Of a stretch of 64,000 bases of DNA, positions 34,569 through 44,157 are shown one piece after another. Numbering within the stretch: position 1 is the stretch's first letter; every line of letters begins with the position of its first letter. The translations under genes were made by a program, and so were the position numbers. The DNA is from an uncultured Sulfurovum sp. (lineage in GTDB: Bacteria > Campylobacterota > Campylobacteria > Campylobacterales > Sulfurovaceae). The stretch lies in the NCBI GenBank assembly GCA_902727935.1, contig CACVAX010000039.1, forward strand, positions 1 through 64,000, in the 5' to 3' direction. Below the pieces are notes generated by a model. It worked only from the letters and a program-made list of their open reading frames with translations. It was not told the origin of the DNA and ran no database searches.

Positions 34569-37373
34569 ATGGTTTTGTTGATAGCTGAAAAAGAGTATTT
34601 ATTTCGACTACAAGTTTTTCAACAAACAATTTCTACCCTTTCCATGTATCCTTTAAGACTTTACAAAAACTCCTGTTATGAGACTTTCATTAATGATGAT
34701 GGCTTTCAAAGTACACTTAAAAATATTCATAATCAATTTATTAAAGAGAAAGCTTTTGATTCTTCTCGTGTTTTGAAATTTTTAAAAGAAAAAATGAAAA
34801 AGAAGCCTAGAGAAATTGAAAAAGAAATTTTTGTAGAATTAGGTTTATTTGGGGATAAGCTCAATAAAAGTATGTGGGCTACAAAACCAAGTAACTCTCT
34901 TGCTTTTACCCGAGACATTAAAGAAAATAAAAAACTATGGTTCTCTTTAATGTTTTATGATATTTTTTCAGTTGATGAAATTGAAAAGTTTGAACAGCCT
35001 TTTGAACGAGAATGTCTTGTAGGTATGTATAATGTTTATGTCAAAATAAATAAAGAATATACACTCTCTATAGGAAGATTTTTAACCAAAGAACAAGATA
35101 GCGACAAGGTTGTTAGTAGTATTTTTAAAAACTATGATTTTGATAATATTAATATTTTTGAACTTACAAAAGTTTCAAGGCGTAGAAAAATTTTTAATCA
35201 AAAAATGATTAAAGATGAAGCATTTAAATTACAAAAAATTTTTAGAATATTTTTAGATATTATTGAAAATCTTCCAGATGAAATAGCTAAAAATGAAATA
35301 GAAAAAGTTGCGATTTTTATTTATATGATAGTGCAAGATGATATTAAAGAAAAAACAATTGAAACACTGAAGTATCAATTAATATATAACAATACTCAAT
35401 TTATAATTAAAGCCAATACGATTAATCGTCATAAAAAAGATGCTGATTTTGGAAAATATTTTCGTAAATTTGAAAACTATCGAGACCTTTTTTTGGCTGA
35501 ATATACATCAAGAATTAAAACTTCTTTTAATAAAAAATATTCTGGTGTACGACATGAAGACAATGGGTTTAATCCAATTAATGATTTAATTGGTAGAATT
35601 TGTAGTCGATTAAATGCTGATATAGGTTGTTATATTAAGTACAGTCTTCATAATGAAAAATTAAAACTCATCACAAGTTATGGAGATAAAAAATATGGAG
35701 AAGGCATACAGAACCTCATTGAAAGAATTAATTTAGAAGAGAAAGGAATAATAGAAAAGAGTAGGGTATTAAAGATTATTAATAACTATTATAATGTAGA
35801 TTATCAGAACGATATTAATAAACTTATTCTTCAAGACATAGAAGATAATGATGGATTTTTTTTACCCATAGTCAATAAATATATTCGTTCTAATATTGCT
35901 ATTCCTGTAACCTTTCGCTATAAATTATTAGGAGTATTACTTATTGATAGTTTTAGAAAAGATTCTTTTACAAGAGATGATATCAATTTAACTCTCTCCA
36001 TTACTTCAGCATTATCCGTGCAAATTTTTGACCAAATTATTGAACAGAATCTTTTTAATATTATCAAGTCTGTACCCAACCAAGCTGTCTTAAAAGATGA
36101 AAAATTATTGCGTGAGCATTTTTCAGATTTGACACGATATGTTAATAGAATATTTTTTAGTTATGGGGTGGCGATTTGGAAATATGATGAAAAGGATTCA
36201 AGTTTCATATTAAAGTCGACGACATTGCCTATTGAAGCTGATTATGTAAAAATAACACAAGGAAGTAATGACCTTATACTTGATTTGTTAAATTATAAAA
36301 ATAATGAACTTAGACCTTTAAGTGAATACAATATTGGAACAAGTAATCGTTTTACTTGTTGTAATCCTAAAAAATATGATGAGAGAATCAATACGGTCAA
36401 AATTTATCCAATTGTTGAAGATGGAATACTGTTGGGAGCTTTTTCCATTTATAATAAAAGAGAAGCTGATTATAAAGCCATAGACTCACAAAGCTTAGTG
36501 AGTGTGAGTGCACATTTAAAAGTTTTTTTTAATATCGTTTCAACTTTTCGTGAGCAAAGAGCATTAATTGCAAATAATGCTTTGCATGAAATTAGTAAGA
36601 AATTGGTCATGGTTCAAAATAAGACAGCTCAATTAGAAGAGTTATTGTATAAAAATTTTCGTTATCTTGATGGCTATACAAGACATAGGTTTAATGTGAA
36701 GTTAGATGACATTAATAATTTTATATCTGATGTGAAGCAGTCCTTTGATTTTATAGCCAATCAATCAGATGCTTACATGGGGCAAGATTTTGTTGATGAG
36801 GAAATAGAAAAAAAGTATTTACCTGCTCAGAAACAAGTACATAGGAAAACTTTATGTGTTCGAGACATGATTAACCAATTAATTAACTCTATTCCAGCAC
36901 CTTTATGCAATAAAAGAATAAATATTAAAAATAATACGAATAAAGTAGATGTTTACATAGCCCATAATGTCTTGAATGATATCTTTCAAAATTTACTTTT
37001 TAATGCCATGAAATATTCTTTTCAAAGAACAGAGATTATTATTTTGTCTAAATTAAAAGGCAATGCTTTATACATCTCTTTTAAAAATGAGGGTTTGGAT
37101 ATTACACTCGATGAAAGAGATGATATTTTTAAATATGGTTATCGATGTCTTAATGCCAAAAAATTTAAAGAAACCATTGACAATGAAGAAGTTTCTTATA
37201 AAGACGGTGAAGAACAAAATGCAGGAATTGGTCTTTATAAGGTACAGTCACTTTTAAAAAATGTTTTAAGTGGGGAAGTGAGATTAAAAAAAGAGTCCAG
37301 TAACTTTAAAAATGGTGCAAAAATTATATTTGAAGTGGTATTACCAATTAAATTAGTTAAGAAGAGGGGATAA
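34569..37373 (+). CDS. large GAF-domain histidine-kinase-like protein
   Basis: The 934-residue cytoplasmic protein has no membrane segment. Residues 1-300 are helical and unrecognised. A GAF-like domain lies around 330-490 (RICSRLNADIGCYIKYSLHNEKLKLITSYG ... SNIAIPVTFRYKLLGVLLIDS) and a second, weaker one around 520-660. The C-terminal third has a possible H-box (NNALHEISKKLVMVQN) and a GHKL ATPase domain with NLLFNAMKYS, FKNEGLDI and NAGIGLYKVQSLL. The start follows AGGGGGAA. A receiver gene follows after one base. The histidine assignment is tentative; the ATPase domain is clear. Confidence 0.78.
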   Translation: MVLLIAEKEYLFRLQVFQQTISTLSMYPLRLYKNSCYETFINDDGFQSTLKNIHNQFIKEKAFDSSRVLKFLKEKMKKKPREIEKEIFVELGLFGDKLNKSMWATKPSNSLAFTRDIKENKKLWFSLMFYDIFSVDEIEKFEQPFERECLVGMYNVYVKINKEYTLSIGRFLTKEQDSDKVVSSIFKNYDFDNINIFELTKVSRRRKIFNQKMIKDEAFKLQKIFRIFLDIIENLPDEIAKNEIEKVAIFIYMIVQDDIKEKTIETLKYQLIYNNTQFIIKANTINRHKKDADFGKYFRKFENYRDLFLAEYTSRIKTSFNKKYSGVRHEDNGFNPINDLIGRICSRLNADIGCYIKYSLHNEKLKLITSYGDKKYGEGIQNLIERINLEEKGIIEKSRVLKIINNYYNVDYQNDINKLILQDIEDNDGFFLPIVNKYIRSNIAIPVTFRYKLLGVLLIDSFRKDSFTRDDINLTLSITSALSVQIFDQIIEQNLFNIIKSVPNQAVLKDEKLLREHFSDLTRYVNRIFFSYGVAIWKYDEKDSSFILKSTTLPIEADYVKITQGSNDLILDLLNYKNNELRPLSEYNIGTSNRFTCCNPKKYDERINTVKIYPIVEDGILLGAFSIYNKREADYKAIDSQSLVSVSAHLKVFFNIVSTFREQRALIANNALHEISKKLVMVQNKTAQLEELLYKNFRYLDGYTRHRFNVKLDDINNFISDVKQSFDFIANQSDAYMGQDFVDEEIEKKYLPAQKQVHRKTLCVRDMINQLINSIPAPLCNKRINIKNNTNKVDVYIAHNVLNDIFQNLLFNAMKYSFQRTEIIILSKLKGNALYISFKNEGLDITLDERDDIFKYGYRCLNAKKFKETIDNEEVSYKDGEEQNAGIGLYKVQSLLKNVLSGEVRLKKESSNFKNGAKIIFEVVLPIKLVKKRG

Positions 37374-37374
37374 A

Positions 37375-37803
37375 ATGAAAATAGTTTGGTTAGAGGATGA
37401 GCCTGAGACCATAGATGTGGTCAGAAGAAAGTTAGAAATAATTTATAGAGATATTATTATTTGTAAATCTTTTGCTTCTTTTTCAGATGAATTGGATGAG
37501 CTTGAAGATAAAAGTGATGAAGTCCTTATTTTAGACATTCGTATGATTTTTAATACAGATATTGAAGTGACATGTAAAGGAAGTGAAGCATTTACGATTA
37601 TAAAAGAACTTGAAGGTGGGTTTGAATATTATCAGAAGTGTTTAAAGGCACGTTTTAACAATTTAAGAATTTTATTTTTTTCTTCAAAACCTCAAAAGGA
37701 GGCTCAAGAAGAGGCTCATGAGAATGATGTACCCATTGAATGGATTATTTCAAAAGATAACACAATGCAATTACTTGAAAAAATTAAGGAAATCAAATGT
37801 TAA
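37375..37803 (+). CDS. divergent single-domain response regulator
   Basis: The 142-residue protein has receiver features: acidic pocket WLEDEPE at the start, the phosphoacceptor aspartate in ILDIRMIF near residue 54, the switch serine region LFFSSKP and the lysine in WIISKDN. It contains an insertion between the aspartate and the switch residue (about residues 58-95). There is no output domain. Its gene is one base after the 934-residue kinase and overlaps the following membrane-protein gene by 7 bases, so the three form one translational unit. Confidence 0.78.
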   Translation: MKIVWLEDEPETIDVVRRKLEIIYRDIIICKSFASFSDELDELEDKSDEVLILDIRMIFNTDIEVTCKGSEAFTIIKELEGGFEYYQKCLKARFNNLRILFFSSKPQKEAQEEAHENDVPIEWIISKDNTMQLLEKIKEIKC

Positions 37804-38594
37804 GGTTATGGAGCATCTGGATGAGTGTTAGTGTATTTACTCTTGCTGAAGATAATATAAGTGAAATTTTGGACAAAATATCAAATAACGTATATCAAGC
37901 TCCTCAAGCAAATTTGAATATGACAGTTGGAGATTTGGGTAGTTTCTTTGAAGGAACCAGTGCCCATATATCAAACTTAATTACTTTTTATAGCATTTTA
38001 ATATCAGGACTTTTAGCACTTTTTTCCATAATATATTTTCTAAAAAGCTCTGGAATCATTAAAAAAATAGAAAATAATAAAGAATATATTAGAAAAAAAC
38101 ATGAAGATTTAGAAGTGAGTATGAAGGATGAGGTCAAAAGAGAAATTGATAGGCAGTTAATTTACAATGCACAAAATATTATGAAAGAAGTCCAAAATGA
38201 TGCTTATAGAAAAATAGATTCTAATATAGAAGAGATACGTGTTATTGAACAAAAAAAATTATTTGACTATCAGCAATTGGTGTATAAGGTTATTCAAGTA
38301 AAAAAATATGCCATAGAAGAGTTTATCCATAATAAAGAATTAAGTGACCACGATATATTATTGAAGTTTGTTAATATTGAAGGACGCTATAATGAAACAC
38401 TTAATCATGATCTTCCAAATCTTTTCTCCACAGAAATTCAAGACATCGTTATTCCCACAATTAAAAAACTTTCAGAGTTTACAGAGTTAAAAGAGATTAT
38501 TGCTGAGCATGTGAATCAATTATTAGAAAAAGATTTAGCGTATACGGATAAATCTAAGTTGCAACAAGTATTAAAACACTACAAATATCTTTAG
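37797..38594 (+). CDS. membrane protein with long coiled coil, unknown function
   Basis: The 265-residue product has a weak N-terminal hydrophobic stretch, a strong transmembrane segment at about residues 63-85 (FYSILISGLLALFSIIYFLKSS) and then a cytoplasmic charged helical region (about 90-180) suitable for coiled-coil formation. It overlaps the receiver gene by 7 bases. The architecture resembles a membrane anchor or effector driven by the kinase-receiver pair. No family is recognised. Confidence 0.65.
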   Translation: MLRLWSIWMSVSVFTLAEDNISEILDKISNNVYQAPQANLNMTVGDLGSFFEGTSAHISNLITFYSILISGLLALFSIIYFLKSSGIIKKIENNKEYIRKKHEDLEVSMKDEVKREIDRQLIYNAQNIMKEVQNDAYRKIDSNIEEIRVIEQKKLFDYQQLVYKVIQVKKYAIEEFIHNKELSDHDILLKFVNIEGRYNETLNHDLPNLFSTEIQDIVIPTIKKLSEFTELKEIIAEHVNQLLEKDLAYTDKSKLQQVLKHYKYL

Positions 38595-38618
38595 TCTCAT
38601 GAAGAGTTATGGTTTGAC

Positions 38619-39488
38619 TCAACCAGAACTGTTCAAAAATAGATCTTCCATAACTTCGTTAATACTCTCAAACTCAAAATGAAAACTACTCTCTAAAACG
38701 CGTTTGGGTAAAACACTTTGACCATCGGTTAATACTATCGAGCCTTGACCTAAAGCCAGTTTGACAACAAAAGTAGGTAGAGGTAAGATGCTGGGTCGAT
38801 TAAGCACTTTGCCAAGGGCTTTGGTTAAGCCTTTGTTGGTTGTAGGATAAGGGGTGGTCATGTTGTAGATGCCTTCAACTTCTTCGTGGCGAATGGCATG
38901 TAGATAAAAACGTTTTAAATCGTGGATATGAATGAAAGAAACAGCTTGTTGTCCTGTGCCAATAACGCCTCCTAGACCCAGTTTAAAAGGCATAAGCATT
39001 TTTTGCAATGCCCCACCATCTTTAGCTAAAATAATACCAAAACGACAAATAACTGTACGAATATTTAAGGCTTCTGCTTTTTTGGCTTCTGTTTCCCAGT
39101 CTTTACAGAGATTGGCTAAAAAATTGTTTTCGAGTTCCGTGGAGGTTTCATTATAGAGACGGTTATTTTTATAAATACCAATCGCAGAGGTGGAGATAAA
39201 TACCTTTGGAGGGATTTGGGCTTTCGACATTGCTTTGACCAACATTTGTGTGCTGTCAATACGACTGCTATAGAGTACTTTTTTATAGCTTTTTGTCCAA
39301 CGTTGAATAATGTTTGCACCAGCCAAATTGATAAGGGCTTCAACTTTTTCTATTTTGGCTGTAAGCTTGTCTATATTTTTTAAATCATTACGTGTAATTT
39401 TAATAAGTTGATAACCTTGTTGGGTAAGGTATTGAGAAAGGTGTGTGCCGACAAAACCAGACATACCTGAAATGGCGATAGTTTTCAT
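38619..39488 (-). CDS. TIGR01777-type NAD(P)-dependent epimerase (YfcH-like)
   Basis: The 289-residue short-chain dehydrogenase-like protein begins IAISGMSGFVGTHLSQYLTQQGY, a Rossmann GxxGxxG motif, and contains the family-specific NLAGANIIQRWTKSYKKVLYSSRIDSTQMLVKAM, a TSAIGIYKN segment with the catalytic tyrosine, and SFIHIHDLKRFYLHAI. These are landmarks of the YfcH/TIGR01777 sugar-nucleotide epimerase-like family, whose substrate is unknown. It is transcribed toward the kinase-receiver-membrane triad. Confidence 0.9.
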   Translation of the reverse strand: MKTIAISGMSGFVGTHLSQYLTQQGYQLIKITRNDLKNIDKLTAKIEKVEALINLAGANIIQRWTKSYKKVLYSSRIDSTQMLVKAMSKAQIPPKVFISTSAIGIYKNNRLYNETSTELENNFLANLCKDWETEAKKAEALNIRTVICRFGIILAKDGGALQKMLMPFKLGLGGVIGTGQQAVSFIHIHDLKRFYLHAIRHEEVEGIYNMTTPYPTTNKGLTKALGKVLNRPSILPLPTFVVKLALGQGSIVLTDGQSVLPKRVLESSFHFEFESINEVMEDLFLNSSG

Positions 39489-39653
39489 GCTAACTCCTTT
39501 TTATTTTAATAATACTTCTTTAGCCTGTAAGTTGGTAGGGATTTAATGTCTTTTAAAATTTTTTTAGCTACTTCCTAAATTCAAGCTTGTCAAAATGTGT
39601 AGAATAGAGACATAAATAAATAATATTTTTACACTATTTTCACACTACTATGT

Positions 39654-39659
39654 TATGAT
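39654..39659 (+). promoter_or_regulatory. putative -10 box for the sox operon
   Basis: TATGAT preceded by TG (CTATGTTATGATACAGAC), 30 bases before soxX in a 200-base divergent intergenic region. AAGGAG precedes the soxX ATG. No regulator site was recognised. Confidence 0.45.
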
Positions 39660-39688
39660 ACAGACTGAAAAATACTTAAGGAGTTTAA

Positions 39689-40240
39689 ATGAATAAGCGT
39701 ATTAGACGATTTGTTTTTTTTTCGTCTGCATTATTGGCTGTCACAGTTGTAGATGCTACAGACATGACCAAAGCCTATGAGATGCCTGATGCAAGTGAGA
39801 TAGTTAAAGATGATTTAATCCCCAGTGCTACCAAATTTACCTTGCCAAAAACGTGTAAGCTTGATGATTTAGAGAGCATTGCCAGAGGAAAATATATGTT
39901 TCATAACCTCAATTCTAAAAATGATAAAAAAAGCACCCTCCCTAAAGGGATGAAAGTTCCTAAAAAAGGGGAGGTTAAACCCTATGGTAACTGTGTGGCT
40001 TGTCATAACATTGAAGGAGCGATTGGTGGGGGAACTGTTGGTCCTCCTTTGACCAATTATAAACAAAATTTTATAGATACCAAAGTACGAGATGCACAGT
40101 TTGTTTATCAAAAAATTGCTGACCCAAGAGTAGACATGAATGAGACGGCAATGACCGTTAACTTAACCTCTAAGCTCTTTGATGCAGATGAAATTTGTGA
40201 CATTACGGCGTATGTCTTACACGCTAAAAAAGAAAAATAA
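39689..40240 (+). CDS. soxX: sulfur oxidation c-type cytochrome SoxX
   Basis: The 183-residue periplasmic cytochrome has a signal peptide (RFVFFSSALLAVTVVDA) and one heme site, CVACHN, in the context YGNCVACHNIEGAIGGGTVGPPL, typical of SoxX. The axial methionine is probably that in NETAMTVNL. SoxXA joins the sulfane sulfur of thiosulfate to the carrier SoxYZ. It starts the order soxXYZAB found in Sulfurimonas and Sulfurovum. Confidence 0.94.
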   Translation: MNKRIRRFVFFSSALLAVTVVDATDMTKAYEMPDASEIVKDDLIPSATKFTLPKTCKLDDLESIARGKYMFHNLNSKNDKKSTLPKGMKVPKKGEVKPYGNCVACHNIEGAIGGGTVGPPLTNYKQNFIDTKVRDAQFVYQKIADPRVDMNETAMTVNLTSKLFDADEICDITAYVLHAKKEK

Positions 40241-40262
40241 CCCATAAACTTAAGGAAAAAAG

Positions 40263-40760
40263 ATGAAAAGAAGAAGTTTTATTAAACAGATTGTGTCCGT
40301 ATCAGCTACGGCAATAACTGTACCAAGTATGGTTTTAGCTAATGAAGAGGCTAATATTACAAAAGAGCCAAAAAAAGAGGTGCTAAAAGGCCCCAATGAT
40401 TTACCTTTTGAAGAGGCACTCAAAGCCATTGTTGGCGATAAAGAGGTTAAAGATTCGGATAAAGTAAAATTGCGTGTTCCTGAGATTGCAGAAAATGGGG
40501 CTGTTGTACCTGTAAAAGTTTCGGTTGATTATCCCATGGACGAAAACAACTATGTGAAATCAATTCATATTTTAAACACCAAAAATGCCAATGCTCGATG
40601 TGTTGATGTTATGTTAACACCCAAAAATGCAGAGGCTAAATTTGCTTCAAGGGTTAAACTCTCGGAGAGTCAAGAGGTTGTGGCTGTGGTTGGCTTGAGT
40701 GATGGAACATTTATGAAAGCTGGAAAGAGCGTTAAAGTGACCATTGGTGGTTGTGGTTGA
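40263..40760 (+). CDS. soxY: sulfur carrier protein SoxY
   Basis: The 165-residue protein has a Tat signal (KRRSFIKQIVSVSATAIT) and ends in VTIGGCG, the swinging arm whose cysteine carries the thiosulfate-derived intermediates. The tail is one glycine shorter than the GGCGG arm known from Paracoccus. It forms a complex with SoxZ, which follows after 45 bases. Tat export would carry SoxZ, which lacks its own signal, to the periplasm. Confidence 0.95.
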   Translation: MKRRSFIKQIVSVSATAITVPSMVLANEEANITKEPKKEVLKGPNDLPFEEALKAIVGDKEVKDSDKVKLRVPEIAENGAVVPVKVSVDYPMDENNYVKSIHILNTKNANARCVDVMLTPKNAEAKFASRVKLSESQEVVAVVGLSDGTFMKAGKSVKVTIGGCG

Positions 40761-40805
40761 TTTTGGCAAACATTAAAAATATTATAATAACTTAAAGGAT
40801 AAAAA

Positions 40806-41147
40806 ATGGCAGATAAAAAAAGAAGAGCAATTGTAAAGATTAAACCCAAAAAATATGCAGTGGGTGACATTGTAAAAGTGAGCTTTATGGTACAACACCC
40901 CATGGAAACAGGTATGGCAAAAGACAAAGAGACGGGAAAAATTAAACCAGCACATTACATTAATGACATTACTTTTTCGTTTGATGGCGAACCGTTTACC
41001 AAGATGAAAGTTTGGGAATCCATTTCAGCTGACCCATTTTTCTCTGTGCAGTATAAAATTGAAAAAGCAGGTGAGATTACGGTTGACTATGTGGATAACC
41101 TTGGCGAAAAAGAGACTAAACGTAAAAAAGTGAAGCCAAAAGCATGA
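40806..41147 (+). CDS. soxZ: sulfur oxidation protein SoxZ
   Basis: The 113-residue protein has the SoxZ pattern: RAIVKIKPKKYAVGDIVKVSFMVQHPMETGMAKDKETGKIKPAHYINDITFSFDG. It lacks a signal peptide and is exported with SoxY. It is the scaffold partner of SoxY. Its stop overlaps the start of soxA (ATGA). Confidence 0.96.
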   Translation: MADKKRRAIVKIKPKKYAVGDIVKVSFMVQHPMETGMAKDKETGKIKPAHYINDITFSFDGEPFTKMKVWESISADPFFSVQYKIEKAGEITVDYVDNLGEKETKRKKVKPKA

Positions 41148-41914
41148 ATCGCCTTTTATTAAAAAGAGTATGGTTGGGATTTTTATGTGCAAGTACGCTT
41201 CTACTTGCAGGAGAACAGTTCTCCATGTCCCAAGCCGACAAAAAAATGTATGAAGAGTTAAAAGAGAATAACCCAGCAGACATGAATGTGGAAGAGGGAA
41301 TGGAGCTGTTTGAAGAGCTTGGAGAGGAGGGAGCATTGGCTAAGTTTTTAGATGTCAATCAAACGCAATTGCCCTCATATATTGCAGGTTTTCCACGCTA
41401 CATTGCAAAAATGGGCAATGTAGTAGGGCTTGACCAAGTGTTACAAGCGATGCAAGTAGAACAAGGAAAAGCAAAAGATGCCCTAAGTTCTGAATCCATG
41501 TTTAGTATGTTGGCCTATGTCAAATCATTCGCAAATGATGAAGCCATAAACATTGACATTAAAGCGAACAAAGAGATGGAAGCATCTTATGCTTTAGGTG
41601 AAAAGCTCTATAGCCAAGCCAGAGGTTACAGAGGATTGTCTTGTAACAGTTGTCATGCATTAGCAGGAAGCATTCTTAGAACCCAAACCTTACCAGAGTT
41701 AGGAGAACAAAATACAGGAGGAACCTGGCCAGCCTATCGTATGACACTCTCTTCTTTGGTGACCTTGCAGGAGCGTTCTCGTACGTGCATGAGAGACGCA
41801 GGACAAGCCCCTTTACCTCTTGGTTCAAAAGAGATGGTTGCGCTGGAAGTTTACATTAGCAATTTGGCAAAAAACAATAAACATGCCGTTGAAGTTCCAG
41901 GACTTAAACGCTAA
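41144..41914 (+). CDS. soxA: sulfur oxidation c-type cytochrome SoxA
   Basis: The 256-residue periplasmic protein has a signal peptide (LGFLCASTLLLAGEQ), a single heme motif CNSCHA near residue 168, and the active-site cysteine in ERSRTCMRDAGQAPLP, where it serves as a heme ligand that can be modified to persulfide. One heme makes it the short form of SoxA that pairs with SoxX in Campylobacterota. It starts within the end of soxZ. Confidence 0.94.
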   Translation: MNRLLLKRVWLGFLCASTLLLAGEQFSMSQADKKMYEELKENNPADMNVEEGMELFEELGEEGALAKFLDVNQTQLPSYIAGFPRYIAKMGNVVGLDQVLQAMQVEQGKAKDALSSESMFSMLAYVKSFANDEAINIDIKANKEMEASYALGEKLYSQARGYRGLSCNSCHALAGSILRTQTLPELGEQNTGGTWPAYRMTLSSLVTLQERSRTCMRDAGQAPLPLGSKEMVALEVYISNLAKNNKHAVEVPGLKR

Positions 41915-41943
41915 AGCAGCAGCATAAAAAATAGGAAAAGAAT

Positions 41944-43713
41944 ATGGATATTAGTAGAAGAGACTTTTTACAATTTGCAGGAGCATTAGGGTTGCTAAGT
42001 GCCACAGGTACAAACCTTTTTGCAGGAGAAGAAGCCAAAGCGAAGATTGAGGCGTTATCTTTTTCGGATATTGTGGCGTTTGAAGCCAAAGGAGCAGCGA
42101 CCATTCTTCATATTTGTGATTTACATGCACACATTAAACCGTTGTATTGGAGAGAGCCTTCCACGCTTATCTCGGCAAAAAATCTTGTGGGAACACCAGG
42201 GTTTATTTGTGGTGAGGCATTTCAAGCGTATTATGGAACAAAAGAGGGTTCACTGGAGCAGTATTTTGACACCCATAATGATTTTGAACTGTTGGCACAA
42301 AAGTTTGGAAAAATGGGGGGCATCTCCCACATGAAAACTTTGGTTGAGCATATAAGAAAAGAGCGTGGAGCAAAAAATGTGCTTCTACTGGACTCTGGTG
42401 ACACATGGCAAGGAACAGCTGTCGCCTTAAAGACCAAAGGTGAAGCCATTGTGGATGCTCAAAACTATTTGGGTGTGGATGTGATGGTGGGGCATTGGGA
42501 GTTTACGTATGGTAAAGAGCGTGTGGCTGAACTCATTGAGCTGTTTAAGGGAGAGTTTATCTCTCAAAATGTGATTGACAATGAGCCTTTTTCTGATGAA
42601 TTTGAAGAGCTTATTTTTCCTCCTTATACCATTAAAGAGGTTGGTGGCACGAAGATTGGTATTATTGGTCAATCTTTTCCTTTTACCTCTACTGCAAACC
42701 CCAAAAAGTTTACTGAGGGTTGGAGTTTTGCCCTAAGACATGAAACCCTGCAAGAGTATGTGGACAAACTTAGAAAAGAAGATAAAGTAGATGCTGTTGT
42801 GGTGTTGAGTCATGATGGTTTTTCTGTTGACCAAGAGTTGGCTAAAAAAGTCACTGGGGTAGATTTTATTTTAAGTGGTCATACCCATGACCCAAGTCCT
42901 AAGCCCATTGTGGTCAATGATACGGTTATTTTAATTGCAGGGTCACACGGTAAATATGTGGGTAGATTGGACATTGTGGCTGAAAAAGGGAAAGTAAAAG
43001 AGTATGAATTCAAACTCATTCCTGTGGCATCAAAACTTATTCCTGCTGATAAGGCTGGTGATGAGCTAATTGCTAAATGGTATAAGCCTTATGATAACGA
43101 ACTAAATGAAGTGTTGGGGACAACTAAAAATATCTTATATAAAAGAGATACATTTTACTCAACTTTTGATGCCTTGATTGGTCAAGCCATTCAAGAACAT
43201 GCAAAGTCTGACATTGTCTTTACTCCTGGATACCGATGGGGAACAACGGTTCTAGCAGGTGATGAGATTACAAAAGAGAATGTGTATGAGATGACAGCCA
43301 TTACCTATCCAGAGGTTTATACTTTTGATTTAAAAGGTGAAAAAATTGCCAAACTAATGGAAGATATTGCTGATAATGTATTTAATGAAAATCCTCTTTT
43401 ACAACAAGGGGGTGACATGAGTCGTTTAACGGGAGCGAGTTATAGCATTACCATTGATGCAAAAGCAGGTAAAAGAATTTCTGACTTTATGATTTGGGGT
43501 AAACCCATTGATTTAACGAAAACCTACCGTGTCTCTTCATGGGGTGGAAATTTACAAAGTGCAGGAACAAACCAAGACAAAGAGACTCCTGCTGTTTATG
43601 AAGTGGTTTCAGACCATATTCGAAGACAAAAGGTCATTGATATTCCCTTACAATCCAATGTAAAAGTATTGGATTTTGATTGTGGTTGTCCTGCTAAAGG
43701 GGCTAAGTGTTGA
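41944..43713 (+). CDS. soxB: thiosulfohydrolase SoxB
   Basis: The 589-residue dimanganese enzyme hydrolyses the terminal sulfonate from SoxY-bound intermediates, releasing sulfate. It has a Tat signal (SRRDFLQFAGALGLLS), the metal-binding DLHAHI, LLDSGDTWQG, VGHWEFT and SGHTHD motifs, and the C-terminal 5'-nucleotidase domain (EMTAITYPEVYTFDLKGEKI). The length is normal. SoxCD is absent from this cluster, so full oxidation of the sulfane sulfur would need another locus. Confidence 0.96.
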   Translation: MDISRRDFLQFAGALGLLSATGTNLFAGEEAKAKIEALSFSDIVAFEAKGAATILHICDLHAHIKPLYWREPSTLISAKNLVGTPGFICGEAFQAYYGTKEGSLEQYFDTHNDFELLAQKFGKMGGISHMKTLVEHIRKERGAKNVLLLDSGDTWQGTAVALKTKGEAIVDAQNYLGVDVMVGHWEFTYGKERVAELIELFKGEFISQNVIDNEPFSDEFEELIFPPYTIKEVGGTKIGIIGQSFPFTSTANPKKFTEGWSFALRHETLQEYVDKLRKEDKVDAVVVLSHDGFSVDQELAKKVTGVDFILSGHTHDPSPKPIVVNDTVILIAGSHGKYVGRLDIVAEKGKVKEYEFKLIPVASKLIPADKAGDELIAKWYKPYDNELNEVLGTTKNILYKRDTFYSTFDALIGQAIQEHAKSDIVFTPGYRWGTTVLAGDEITKENVYEMTAITYPEVYTFDLKGEKIAKLMEDIADNVFNENPLLQQGGDMSRLTGASYSITIDAKAGKRISDFMIWGKPIDLTKTYRVSSWGGNLQSAGTNQDKETPAVYEVVSDHIRRQKVIDIPLQSNVKVLDFDCGCPAKGAKC

Positions 43714-43744
43714 TGAAAATTATTTAATTTAGGAAAAAGAGATT

Positions 43745-44140
43745 ATGAAACTTATCGTAATTTTTATCTTTTTATTTGTTGGAATTTTATTGATAAAAGA
43801 GCAAACATTTAAGGCTTCAGATAAAATGACCTATGAACAAGCCTTAGTTCTTTCAAAAGAACATAATAAATCCATTATGTTAAAGTTAACGGCTGAGAAT
43901 TGTAAGTATTGTATTAAGATGGATAAAGAAGTTTTGGCTAATCCAGAAGTAGAGCAGTTTTTGTTTAAGCATTTTATATCGGTGACGATTAATGTTGACA
44001 GAGAAGTAGTTCCTTTAGGCATAGAGCATAATATTACCCCAACTTTTATTTTTGTGAATAAAGATGAGGAGATTTTATCGAAGTTACCTGGCTCTTGGAA
44101 TAAAAAAGACTTTATGGATCTGTTGAACAATCGAATTTAA
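43745..44140 (+). CDS. periplasmic thioredoxin-like protein (SoxW-like position)
   Basis: The 131-residue protein has an N-terminal signal-anchor and a thioredoxin fold with the redox motif CKYC in TAENCKYCIKMDKEV and the cis-proline segment ITPTFIF. The wider motif is like that of the SoxW/thioredoxin_2 family. Thioredoxins beside sox genes keep SoxY and SoxA cysteines reduced. It follows soxB after 31 bases. Whether it is a SoxW orthologue is not certain. Confidence 0.82.
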   Translation: MKLIVIFIFLFVGILLIKEQTFKASDKMTYEQALVLSKEHNKSIMLKLTAENCKYCIKMDKEVLANPEVEQFLFKHFISVTINVDREVVPLGIEHNITPTFIFVNKDEEILSKLPGSWNKKDFMDLLNNRI

Positions 44141-44157
44141 AGAAAGGAAATAAAAGG

